The position numbers and the translations under genes were made by a program. Positions 35,873-44,039 of a stretch of 64,000 nucleotides of DNA are shown one piece after another. The DNA comes from Bradyrhizobium sp. 195 (GTDB lineage: Bacteria; Pseudomonadota; Alphaproteobacteria; Rhizobiales; Xanthobacteraceae), in contig NZ_CP082161.1 of NCBI RefSeq assembly GCF_023101665.1, forward strand, positions 2,108,001 through 2,172,000, read 5' to 3'. A model generated the notes under the pieces. It was not told the origin of the DNA, ran no database searches, and saw only the letters and a list, made by a program, of their open reading frames with translations. Positions within the stretch are counted from its first letter, which is position 1. Each line of letters opens with the position of its first letter.

Positions 35873-36655
35873 ATGAAATTATCCGGCAAGGTCGCCGCCA
35901 TCACCGGCGCAGCGCGCGGCATCGGCAAGGCCTGTGCGAAGAGATTTTTGGACGACGGCGTCAAGGTCGTCATCTCGGACGTCGATGCCGATGGGTTGGC
36001 GGCGACCGCCGCCGAGCTCGGTCGTCCCGATGCCTTGCGCACCATCGTCGGCAATGTCGCCAGGCGGGCAGACGTAGACCAGCTCGTCGCCACCGCCGTG
36101 AAGGAATTCGGCCGGCTCGACATCATGGTCAACAATGCCGGCGTCGCCCGCAACCGGGACATCCTCGAGATTACCGAAGAGGAATTCGACGAGATCATCG
36201 GCATCAACCTGAAGGGCGCGTTCTTCGGCGTGCAGGCGGCCGCCAGGCAGATGATCGCGCAAGGCAGCGGTGGCGGCGTCATCATCAACATGTCCTCGGT
36301 GAATGCGCTGCTGGCGATCCCGGCGCTGGCGACCTACGCGATGTCCAAGGGCGGCATGAAGCAGCTGACGTCAGTCGCCGCCGTTGCGCTCGCCCCGCAC
36401 AACATTCGCGTCGTCGCGGTCGGGCCCGGCACGATCCTGACCGACATGGTGGCGTCGTCGATCTACACCTCCGAGGATGCCCGCAGGACCGTGATGTCGC
36501 GGACGCCAGCGGGCCGCGGCGGCGAGCCGAGCGAGGTGGCGTCCGTCGTGGCGTTCCTGGCGAGTGATGATGCGTCCTACATCACGGGGCAGACGATTTA
36601 CCCCGACGGCGGGCGGCTGATCCTGAACTACACGGTGCCGGTGAAGGAGAAGTAG
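35873..36655 (+). CDS. Short-chain dehydrogenase/reductase
   Basis: 260 residues, classical SDR: TGAARGIG (11-18), NNAG (87-90), catalytic Ser142, Tyr155 and Lys159 (YAMSKGG), and a C-terminal GQTIYPDGG. An Asp in ISDVDADG (about 36) after the second strand suggests NAD rather than NADP. It is FabG-like in sequence but sits at the end of the ThDP enzyme-DadA-racemase operon, so it may reduce a keto product there. Confidence 0.88.
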   Translation: MKLSGKVAAITGAARGIGKACAKRFLDDGVKVVISDVDADGLAATAAELGRPDALRTIVGNVARRADVDQLVATAVKEFGRLDIMVNNAGVARNRDILEITEEEFDEIIGINLKGAFFGVQAAARQMIAQGSGGGVIINMSSVNALLAIPALATYAMSKGGMKQLTSVAAVALAPHNIRVVAVGPGTILTDMVASSIYTSEDARRTVMSRTPAGRGGEPSEVASVVAFLASDDASYITGQTIYPDGGRLILNYTVPVKEK

Positions 36656-36680
36656 GGGCGCAGCGCTTACCACATGCTCA

Positions 36681-36784
36681 CTGTCATCGCCCACGAAGGC
36701 GGGCGATCCAGTACTCCGAGACAGCAGTGATAGAACCGAGCGGCCGCGGCGTACTGGATTCCCCGCCTTCGCGGGGAATGACAG
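36681..36784. repeat. Interspersed palindromic repeat, family B, copy 2
   Basis: Same left end (ctgtcatcgccc), inner arms (gatccagtact / gtactggatt) and right end (ggggaatgacag) as the element at 31674; inner spacer differs. It lies between the convergent SDR and IclR genes. Confidence 0.85.
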
Positions 36785-36812
36785 TCGTTGTGAGGCGAGC
36801 AGGTTTTCCCTA

Positions 36813-37607
36813 TCACTCCGCCGCAACTGTCATCCCATACCCCAGCCGCTTCGAAATGCCCGCCGCGCAGTCGCGCAGCGCGTGCGCGATCGGGCTGTCC
36901 CAGCGCGCATCAAACGTGCCTTCCGGCCCCATCGCGGTGATGACCAGCGCCACATGGCCGGAATGGTCGAACACCGGCGCGGAGAACGCATTGACGCCGG
37001 GCAGGGGATCGCCGAGCGCGCGGGCGAGGCCGTGTTTGCGCACCTCGGTCAGCATCTCGGCGATCTTGGCGCCCTTTACGGCGCGCTTCGGATTGTAGCC
37101 GACGCCGTGACGGTCGAGGCCGCTTTCGAGCGCGGCATTGATCGTCTTCTCCGGCAGGAACGCTGCAAAGGCACGGCCGGTCGCGGTCTCCAGCAGAGCC
37201 ATCACGGAGCCGGCCCGCATCACGATGTGCACCGGCTGGGCCGGCTCCTCGAGCTGCACCACGGTCGGACCGTGCGTGCCCCAGACCGCGAGCGAGACCG
37301 CATGTCCGATCTGGCTCGCGAGCGCGGCGATCTTCGGCCTTGCGATGCGCACGCCGGAGAGCCGGCGCAGGCTGATCAGGCCGAGCTCCAGCGCCAGCGC
37401 GCCGATCTCGTAGCGTCCGGTGGTCTCGCCCTGCTCGATCAATCCGATGCGGGAGAAGCTGGCGAGATAAGGATGCGCCTTGGCCGGCGTCATGCCGGCC
37501 TCGCGCGCGAGATCGCGCAGCATCATCGGCTCGCCGCTGCGGGCGAGGGCACGGAGCAGTTCTCCGCCGACCTCGATGGACTGGATGCCGCGGCTTTCCC
37601 TCTTCAT
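36813..37607 (-). CDS. IclR-family transcriptional regulator
   Basis: 264 residues. N-terminal winged HTH (GIQSIEVGGELLRALARSGEP, then LAREAGMTPAKAHPYLASFSRIGLIEQ) and a C-terminal GAF-like effector domain (about 85-255). It is the last gene of an operon with the flavoprotein and the binding protein on the same strand (21-bp gap), and probably senses a metabolite of that pathway. Confidence 0.9.
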   Translation of the reverse strand: MKRESRGIQSIEVGGELLRALARSGEPMMLRDLAREAGMTPAKAHPYLASFSRIGLIEQGETTGRYEIGALALELGLISLRRLSGVRIARPKIAALASQIGHAVSLAVWGTHGPTVVQLEEPAQPVHIVMRAGSVMALLETATGRAFAAFLPEKTINAALESGLDRHGVGYNPKRAVKGAKIAEMLTEVRKHGLARALGDPLPGVNAFSAPVFDHSGHVALVITAMGPEGTFDARWDSPIAHALRDCAAGISKRLGYGMTVAAE

Positions 37608-37628
37608 GCGCCTCCGATGCGCTTGGCT

Positions 37629-39362
37629 TTACGCCGCGTTGCGCTTGGCGGCGCTGTCGGCGAGATGACGGCCGGCAATGTAGCCGAAGGTCAGCGCCGG
37701 CCCAAGCGTGATGCCGGCCCCGGGATAATTGCCGCCCATGATGCTCGCCATGTCGTTGCCGGCGGCATAGAGCCCGGGAATGACCCGGCCCTCGGCGTCG
37801 AGCGCGCGCGCGCTCTCGTCGGTGACGATGCCGGCATAGGTGCCGAGATCGCCGATCACCATTTTGATGGCATAGAACGGGCCGTTCTCGATCGGCGCGA
37901 CACAAGGGTTCGGGCCGTGCATGGCGTCGCCCTGGTAGCGGTTATAGGCCTTCGAGCCCTTGCCGAAGGCGGCGTCGTGTCCCAGCGGCGCGCTCGCATT
38001 GAACTGCCTGACCGTCTCGGCGAAGGCCTTGGCATCGATGCCGGCCTTTGCCGCCAGCGCCTCCAGCGTGTCGCCGCGCATGAGATAGCCGGTATTGAGA
38101 TGATGACCCAGCGGCATCGGGAAGGGCGGCACGCAGCCGAGGCCATATTTGCGCAGCGTCTTGTGATCGCAGACGAGAAACGCCGCGATCTCCTCGCCGG
38201 GCTTGGCGGCCTTGACCATGGCCTGGACGAAGTCGTGATAGGAATTGCCCTCATTGGCAAAGCGCCGGCCGTCGCGCATCACCGCGATCACGCCGGGCTT
38301 GGCGCGGTCGATGAAGTGCGGCATCACGCCCTTCGATCCGTCCTTGCGCGTCGTCACCGAAACCGGCACCCAGGCGGCTGCATTCGGCAGGCGATCCTCG
38401 ACATGCCCACCGGCACTTTCCGCAAGGCGCAGGCCGTCGCCGGTATTGCCAGTGGGGCCCGGCGAGAAATGCTCGTTGCCGGTCGGCGCATGCGGAAACA
38501 TTTTTCTGCGGCGTTCGACATCATGCGGGAAGCCGCCGCAGGCGAGCACGACGCCATGGCGCGCACGGACGCGGACGTCGCGTCCCTCGAGCGAAACGAT
38601 GGCGCCGGTGACAGTGCCGTTCTCGACCGTCAGCTCGCGCACCGGCGAGGACAGCCACATCGGAATCTTCAGGTCGAGCGCGGATTTGGCGAGGCGCCCG
38701 GCGAGCGCGTTGCCGTTGGTCAGCGTCATGCCGCGGCCGTAGCGCAGCACGTCCATCAGATGCTGCGACAGGCGCTTGGCCACGTAGACCGCGGAAGTCA
38801 GCGATTTCGTCACCCGCATGAAGTGGATGATCTCCTTGCCGGAGCCAAGCATCATGCCGAACACGGTGAGCTCGGGCAGGGGCATGCCCAGCGTCTTGAT
38901 CTGATCGCCAAGCTCGCGGCCGTCGAACGGACGTGTCACCATGGAGCGGCCGCCCTGCGCACCGCCCGGTGCCTCGGCGTGATAGTCCGGAAATACCAGC
39001 GGCATGTCGAAGCGCAGCGCCGTCTTGGTCGTAAAGAAATCGACCGCCTCGGGACCCGCACTGAGGAATGCATCGACGCGCGCGGCATCGAAATTGTTGC
39101 CGGCCTCATGGCGCAAGTAAGTGCGGGCCTGCTCCGGCGTCTCCTCGATGCCGTACGCCTTCGCCAGCGACGTGCCGGGGATCCACAGCCAGCCGCCGGA
39201 GCGGGCGGTGGTGCCGCCGAAGCGCGGCTCCTTCTCGACGATCAAGACGTCGAGGCCGCGATGGCGCGCGGTGATCGCGGCCGACATGCCGGAGCAACCC
39301 GATCCAGCCACGAGCACGTCGCACTCGTAAGTCTCAATTGCGCTATGCTCGTTGCCGGTCAT
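37629..39362 (-). CDS. FAD-dependent dehydrogenase, 3-ketosteroid dehydrogenase/fumarate reductase family
   Basis: 577 residues. FAD site GSGCSGMSAAITAR (20-33) with VEKEPRFGGTTARSGGWLWIPG; near the C terminus GLYAAGNDMASIMGGNYPGAGITLGPALTFG is the second FAD signature. The family adds or removes double bonds next to a carbonyl (KstD, fumarate and urocanate reductases). Substrate unknown. Six bases separate it from the binding-protein gene upstream, so they are co-transcribed. Confidence 0.85.
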   Translation of the reverse strand: MTGNEHSAIETYECDVLVAGSGCSGMSAAITARHRGLDVLIVEKEPRFGGTTARSGGWLWIPGTSLAKAYGIEETPEQARTYLRHEAGNNFDAARVDAFLSAGPEAVDFFTTKTALRFDMPLVFPDYHAEAPGGAQGGRSMVTRPFDGRELGDQIKTLGMPLPELTVFGMMLGSGKEIIHFMRVTKSLTSAVYVAKRLSQHLMDVLRYGRGMTLTNGNALAGRLAKSALDLKIPMWLSSPVRELTVENGTVTGAIVSLEGRDVRVRARHGVVLACGGFPHDVERRRKMFPHAPTGNEHFSPGPTGNTGDGLRLAESAGGHVEDRLPNAAAWVPVSVTTRKDGSKGVMPHFIDRAKPGVIAVMRDGRRFANEGNSYHDFVQAMVKAAKPGEEIAAFLVCDHKTLRKYGLGCVPPFPMPLGHHLNTGYLMRGDTLEALAAKAGIDAKAFAETVRQFNASAPLGHDAAFGKGSKAYNRYQGDAMHGPNPCVAPIENGPFYAIKMVIGDLGTYAGIVTDESARALDAEGRVIPGLYAAGNDMASIMGGNYPGAGITLGPALTFGYIAGRHLADSAAKRNAA

Positions 39363-39368
39363 GTGGCC

Positions 39369-40583
39369 TCACTTCTTCAGCAACGGGCATTTGGATTCGG
39401 AGACCGGGCGGAAGGCGTCCTCGCCCTTCACGATCTTGACGATATCCAGATAGTCCCACGGCTCCTTGGATTGCTCGGGCGTCTTCACCTTGGCGAGATA
39501 CATGTCGCGAATGACGCGGCCATCCTCGCGCAAGCGTCCGCCATGGACGAATGTATCCTCGATCGGCAGCTCGCGCATCTTGGCCATCACCTTGGCGGAA
39601 TCGTCGGTGCCGGCGGCCTTGATGGCCTTGAGATAATGCAGCACCGAACCGTAGACGCCGGTCTGGATCATGGTCGGCATCACCTTGGTGCGCTCGTAGA
39701 ACTTCTTCGACCAGGCGCGGGTTGCCTCGTCCATGGCCCAGTACGACGCCGTGGTCATGTAGGTGCCCTGCGCGGCTTTGAGGCCGATCGCGTGCACGTC
39801 GGTGTCGAACATCAGGAGGCCGACCAGCTTCTGGCCGCCCTGGACCAGGCCGAACTCGCCGGACTGCTTGATCGCGTTGTCGGTGTCCTGGCCGGCATTG
39901 GCGAAGGCGACGACGTCGGATTTCGAGCTCTGTGCCTGCAGCGCGAAGGAGGAGAAGTCCGCGGTGTTGGTCGGATGCTTGACGCCGCCGAGGACCTTGC
40001 CGCCCATCTCGTTGATGAAGCGCGTAGCGTCCTTCTCGAGCTGCTGGCCGAAGGCGTAATCCGCGGTGATGAAGTACCAGGACTTGCCGCCTTCCTTGAT
40101 CACGGCGGAGGCCGTCACCTTCGACAGCGCGTAGGTATCGTAGGTGAAGTGCACGGTATTCGGGCTGCACAGCTCGTCCGTCAGCGAGCTCGCGCCGGGA
40201 CCGGAGAGCAGGGCGACCTTGCCCCGCTCGCGCACCATGTTGTGGACGGCGATCGCGATGCCGGAATTGGGGATGTCGACGACGGCGTCGACCTTGCCGT
40301 TGTCGAACCAGCCGCGCACGATCTGCACGCCGACGTCGGTCTTCATCTGGTGATCGGCGCTGATGATCTCGATCGGCTTGCCGAGCACGGTCGGCCCGAA
40401 TTCCTCCACCGCCATCTTCGCGGCTTCCACCGAGCCCGGCCCGCTGTTGTCGCGACCCCAGCTCGACAGATCCGTCAGCACGCCGATCCGCACCGCGTCG
40501 TCGGAGACCTGTGCGGTCGCGGCGGATGTCATGGCAACGGAAGTCATGGCCGCGAGCATGGCGCAAGCCAGAAGCCCTCTCAT
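39369..40583 (-). CDS. ABC transporter substrate-binding protein (branched-chain amino acid/aromatic type, LivK-like)
   Basis: 404 residues with a signal peptide (about 1-25, ends TAQ). Periplasmic-binding type 1 fold: VRIGVLTDLSSWGRDNSGPGS at the start and FITADYAFGQQLEKDA in the middle. Such proteins carry branched amino acids or aromatic acids. No permease or ATPase genes are near, so it is an orphan binding protein that may use a remote transporter. First gene of the operon with the flavoprotein and IclR genes. Confidence 0.88.
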   Translation of the reverse strand: MRGLLACAMLAAMTSVAMTSAATAQVSDDAVRIGVLTDLSSWGRDNSGPGSVEAAKMAVEEFGPTVLGKPIEIISADHQMKTDVGVQIVRGWFDNGKVDAVVDIPNSGIAIAVHNMVRERGKVALLSGPGASSLTDELCSPNTVHFTYDTYALSKVTASAVIKEGGKSWYFITADYAFGQQLEKDATRFINEMGGKVLGGVKHPTNTADFSSFALQAQSSKSDVVAFANAGQDTDNAIKQSGEFGLVQGGQKLVGLLMFDTDVHAIGLKAAQGTYMTTASYWAMDEATRAWSKKFYERTKVMPTMIQTGVYGSVLHYLKAIKAAGTDDSAKVMAKMRELPIEDTFVHGGRLREDGRVIRDMYLAKVKTPEQSKEPWDYLDIVKIVKGEDAFRPVSESKCPLLKK

Positions 40584-40713
40584 GGTTGTTCCCTCTCTTA
40601 TTGGCCGCTTGGCGCGGCGGGTTATTCTGGCGGCAAGTTAGATAATGGTGAATTAGTTTGCCAATGGCGAATAGGCCGCCGGTGAACGACCGGAAGCGGA
40701 ACTACTTCCACGC

Positions 40714-40836
40714 CGTCATTGCGGACCAACGGGTCCGCGCGAAGCGCGGTCCGATGACAGGCTCCGCGAAGCAATCCAGACTGTTTCCGCGGAGGAAGGC
40801 TGGATTGCTTCGTCGCAAGGGCTCCTCGCAATGACG
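40714..40836. repeat. Interspersed palindromic repeat, family A, copy 3
   Basis: Longer version (about 123 bp): the left end cgtcattgcggacc carries an extra small palindrome (ggtccgcgcgaagcgcggtcc-like), then arms gaagcaatccag / tggattgcttc and right end ctcctcgcaatgacg. It sits in the divergent gap between the binding-protein gene and the MFS gene. Confidence 0.85.
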
Positions 40837-40955
40837 AATGTTGAAGCAACTGTGCGCAAAATCTCGCGCAGTGATCCTGTAGGAGCCAGCACGCCCGCAG
40901 GTTGCAACCGTCGCTGCGATTGGCCATGATGCTCGCAGGAATCTTGGGGCAGGGC

Positions 40956-42257
40956 ATGACGGCAGCAACGGGGATTTCCGCGGGGGCGGAGAAATCGACG
41001 ACGGCGCATGTGGTGTGGGCGAGCGCGCTCGGCACTGCGATCGAGTGGTACGATTTCCTGATCTACGGCACGGCGGCGGCGCTGGTCTTCAACAAGCTGT
41101 TCTTTCCGAGCTTCGATCCCTTCGTCGGCACGCTGGCGGCGTTCTCGACCTACGCGGTCGGTTTCGTGGCGCGGCCGATCGGCGGCGCCATCATCGGGCA
41201 TTACGGCGACCGGCTCGGCCGCAAGACCATGCTGGTCGCAACCATGATCGCGATGGGGCTCGGCACCTTCCTGATCGGCTGCCTGCCGACCTACAGCCAG
41301 ATCGGCGTCTGGGCACCGATCCTGCTCGTCATGCTGCGCTTCGTTCAGGGCATCGGCTTAGGAGGCGAATGGAGCGGCGCGGTCGTCATGGTGATCGAGC
41401 ATGCCGGCAATCGCCGCGGCTTCTACGGCAGCCTGGTGCAGATCGGCTTTCCAGTCGGCGTTGCCGCCTCCACCGGCATTTTCGGCCTGATGACCAGGCT
41501 GCCCGAAGCTGATTTCCTGAGCTGGGGCTGGCGCGTGCCGTTCCTGATCAGCATTTTGCTCGTCGGCGTCGGCTTCATCGTGCGACTCAAGCTTGCGGAG
41601 ACACCGCACTTCAAGGAGGTGGTCGAGCGCAAGGAAGTGCTGGCGCAGCCGGTGCTCGAGGTGCTGCGCCGCGACTGGCGCAGTTTTCTGCTGGCGATCG
41701 GCATCACGGTGTCGGAGGTCGGGCTCGCTTATCTCCTCACCGTCTTCACGGTTGTTTACGCCACGACCAAACTCGGTCTGCCGCGTCAGGTCATCCTGAA
41801 TGCCGTGGTCTATGCCGCGATCGTCGAGTTCGCAACACTGCCGCTCGCCGGCTGGCTTTCCGACATCTTCGGCCGCAAGGCGCTCTATCTTGCCGGCGGC
41901 GTGTTCTCGGTGGCGCTGGCGTTTCCGTTGTTCTGGTTCCTCGACACCAGGGAGCCGGCGCTGATCACGCTGGCGCTCGTCGTCACGATGACGCTGACGC
42001 ATGCCCTGCTGTTCGGACCGAAGGCGGCCTTCATGCCCGAGCTGTTCCGCACCCAGGTGCGCTACAGCGGAGCCTCGCTCGGCGCCAATGTCGCCGCAGC
42101 GCTGAGCGGCGGCTTCTCGCCGCTGATCGCCGCCGCGCTGCTCGCATGGGCCGGTTCGTACTGGGCCGTGTCGGTCTATATCATCGCGCTCTCGATCATC
42201 ACGATCATTGCGACGCTGATTGCGCCGGAGACGGCGCGCGACGCGCTGAAATCCTGA
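40956..42257 (+). CDS. MFS transporter, metabolite:H+ symporter (MHS) family
   Basis: 433 residues from ATG 40956, chosen because a G-rich ribosome site (ggggcaggg) precedes it and the first family motif (ALGTAIEWYDFLIYG) follows at the usual distance; upstream ATGs exist. Twelve membrane helices; the MFS motif GHYGDRLGRKTML lies between helices 2 and 3, and GIGLGGEWSGAVVMV is the MHS signature. Relatives import citrate, shikimate, proline/betaine or alpha-ketoglutarate. It may serve the neighbouring catabolic genes. Confidence 0.9.
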   Translation: MTAATGISAGAEKSTTAHVVWASALGTAIEWYDFLIYGTAAALVFNKLFFPSFDPFVGTLAAFSTYAVGFVARPIGGAIIGHYGDRLGRKTMLVATMIAMGLGTFLIGCLPTYSQIGVWAPILLVMLRFVQGIGLGGEWSGAVVMVIEHAGNRRGFYGSLVQIGFPVGVAASTGIFGLMTRLPEADFLSWGWRVPFLISILLVGVGFIVRLKLAETPHFKEVVERKEVLAQPVLEVLRRDWRSFLLAIGITVSEVGLAYLLTVFTVVYATTKLGLPRQVILNAVVYAAIVEFATLPLAGWLSDIFGRKALYLAGGVFSVALAFPLFWFLDTREPALITLALVVTMTLTHALLFGPKAAFMPELFRTQVRYSGASLGANVAAALSGGFSPLIAAALLAWAGSYWAVSVYIIALSIITIIATLIAPETARDALKS

Positions 42258-42410
42258 CGTCGATCGTCTCGCGCGACGTAGCACGGGAAAAGGGAACCAT
42301 CGTCGCTCAACCGCCGGGTTCCGCCCGCCGATTGCCTTTTGTTGGCCGGCAAGCGAACCTCCTGCGGCCATATTTGAGAACGAGTGATTTCCCGCGAGGG
42401 AGGCGCTTCG

Positions 42411-42788
42411 ATGACCAAAGCTCTGATCACTGCTGTCGCAATGCTGGCCTGTGTGCCTGTGAGCGCCGTTGCGCAGGAGCGCGCGGGCGATGCAGCGCTC
42501 GGCGCGGTATCCGGCGCGGTCGTGCTGGGCCCGGTCGGGGCGGTCGCCGGAGCCTTGATTGGCTACACCGCCGGACCTTCGATCGCTCGCTCCTGGGGCA
42601 TGAGAGGTTCGCAGTCGGCAAGACATCGTCAGCCGCCACGCCGCGCGGCCGGCGGCCCGTCGCGCACGCGCGAGGTGATGGCAGCCAACGGCCAGATGAG
42701 AGCTGCCGGCAATACGGCTCCGCCGGTTCAAGCCGCGCCCACCATGCCGGCGCAGAGCCTAACGCCGCCCGTACAGGGATTCGACTAG
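42411..42788 (+). CDS. Small exported glycine-zipper-like protein
   Basis: 125 residues. Signal peptide about 1-22 (cut after AVAQ), then an Ala/Gly-rich stretch (GDAALGAVSGAVVLGPVGAVAGALIGYTAG) of glycine-zipper type, then a basic, Pro/Gln-rich tail. A strong Shine-Dalgarno (gagggagg) lies 8 bases before the ATG, supporting this start over the ATG at 42384. Envelope location likely, function unknown. Confidence 0.72.
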   Translation: MTKALITAVAMLACVPVSAVAQERAGDAALGAVSGAVVLGPVGAVAGALIGYTAGPSIARSWGMRGSQSARHRQPPRRAAGGPSRTREVMAANGQMRAAGNTAPPVQAAPTMPAQSLTPPVQGFD

Positions 42789-42845
42789 ATCCCAGCTTTA
42801 AGCCGGCGCCTTCGGCCGCAGCCGATCGACCTGGCGGGCTTGCGC

Positions 42846-43697
42846 CTAGGACTGGCCGAGGATCTTCCTCGCGGCGCGAAGATGCGGCTTGTCGATCATC
42901 TGGCCGTCGAGCCGCAGCGTGCCGGAATTGGGATTGCTGGCGAACGCCGCGATCACTTTCTCCGCCCAGGTCCGTTCGGCGTCCGTCGGCTCGAACGCCG
43001 CGTTGACGATGTCGACATGCTTGGGATGGATCAGCGCCTTGGCCGAAAAGCCGTCGCGCCGTGCGGCGCGCGTCTCCTGCTCAAGGCCTGCGAGATTGTC
43101 GATGTCGGTGTAGACCGTATCGATCGGCGCGACCTCGGCCGCGGCCGCTGCCATCAGGCAGAGATCGCGCGCGAGGCGATAGGGACTGTGGAACACGCCG
43201 CCCGAGGCTTTCTCGGTGGCGCCGAGCGAGGCTGAGAGATCCTCCGCGCCCCACATCAGGCCGGCGAGGCGGGGAGAGCATCCCTTGTAGCTGCCGAGGC
43301 CGAAGATCGAGCCGGCGGTCTCCGTCGCGACGCAGACGATGCGCGTCGCGCCGACTGCGATGCCGGCCGCAGCTTCCAGCGCTTCGAGCCAGGTCGCGAT
43401 CTGCCGTACGTCATCGCCGCTCTGCGATTTCGGCAGCACGATGCCGTCGGGCTTGCCGGGCATCACCGCGGCGAGATCTGCGAGCGTCATGCCGGTGTCG
43501 AGCGCGTTGACGCGGACATAGAGCTGATGCGGGCCGCGAGAGCCCTTCAGCATCGCCAGAGTTAACCCGCGCGCCTCCGGCTTCTTCTCGCTGACGACGG
43601 AATCCTCGAGATCGATGATCAGTGCGTCGGCCTTGCCTTCGCTCGCCTTCTCGAATTTGCGCGGGGAATCGCCCGGCACGAACAGCATCGAACGCAT
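42846..43697 (-). CDS. HpcH/HpaI aldolase / citrate lyase beta-like (CitE) protein
   Basis: 283 residues from ATG at 43697. CitE-fold motifs: SMLFVPGDSPRKFEKA start, ADALIIDLEDSV (metal Asp/Glu), YVRVNALDT (Arg), VATETAGSI (Glu) and MWGAEDLSASLG. The family cleaves or forms C-C bonds in acyl-CoAs such as malyl-CoA or citramalyl-CoA. The start overlaps the stop of a short upstream frame (TGATG) that looks like a deleted MaoC hydratase, the normal partner of such lyases. Confidence 0.87.
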   Translation of the reverse strand: MRSMLFVPGDSPRKFEKASEGKADALIIDLEDSVVSEKKPEARGLTLAMLKGSRGPHQLYVRVNALDTGMTLADLAAVMPGKPDGIVLPKSQSGDDVRQIATWLEALEAAAGIAVGATRIVCVATETAGSIFGLGSYKGCSPRLAGLMWGAEDLSASLGATEKASGGVFHSPYRLARDLCLMAAAAAEVAPIDTVYTDIDNLAGLEQETRAARRDGFSAKALIHPKHVDIVNAAFEPTDAERTWAEKVIAAFASNPNSGTLRLDGQMIDKPHLRAARKILGQS

Positions 43698-43807
43698 CAG
43701 ATCGGCCTCTTGTGCATCATCGCCATGCGCCGGCATTTGCCGACGATCTCGTGGTTCTGGTTGAGGGCATGGCCCACCGAAAAGTCCTCGAAGTAAAGTC
43801 CGGCCAT
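43697..43807 (-). pseudogene. Internally deleted MaoC-type hydratase remnant
   Basis: 36-residue frame. It starts MAGLYFEDFSVGHA, like the N terminus of MaoC-type acyl-CoA hydratases, and then goes straight into LNQNHEIVGKCRRMAMMHKR, which resembles the C-terminal strand of the same proteins. The roughly 110-130 central residues, including the hydratase active site, are missing but the frame stays open and keeps a good ribosome site (ggagg) and TGATG coupling to the lyase gene. The comparison is from memory of the family and needs alignment. Confidence 0.6.
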
Positions 43808-43869
43808 CGCGGTTTCCTCCCTGCGAAATAACGGCGCGCTCTTAGCGTCACGCCGCATGACCCCATGCA

Positions 43870-43910
43870 TGGTACACACACTCGATCGACAAATTCACGT
43901 ATCTGTACCA
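43870..43910. promoter_or_regulatory. Possible operator: separated inverted repeat
   Basis: tggtaca at 43870-43876 and tgtacca at 43904-43910, 27 bases apart, inside the divergent gap between the MaoC remnant/CitE genes and the acyl-CoA dehydrogenase. The spacing of about three to four helical turns would suit a dimer of dimers or a looped regulator. No regulator gene is adjacent. Confidence 0.35.
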
Positions 43911-44039
43911 AGCTTTTCAAGTTAAAGAACGCAAGCGGGGGCACGTCCGGGTGCAGCAATCGGAAACGGCCCTTCGAGGGGAAAACGCGACGAGGAGGGA
44001 GATGGCGAGGTCGCGGCTCCCGACAGGGAGATCACGAGC

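Noticed and set aside
36882..40685. 1267-codon open frame on the + strand
   Set aside because: It is the reverse complement shadow of the IclR, flavoprotein and binding-protein genes; Arg/His/Leu-rich, no domain.
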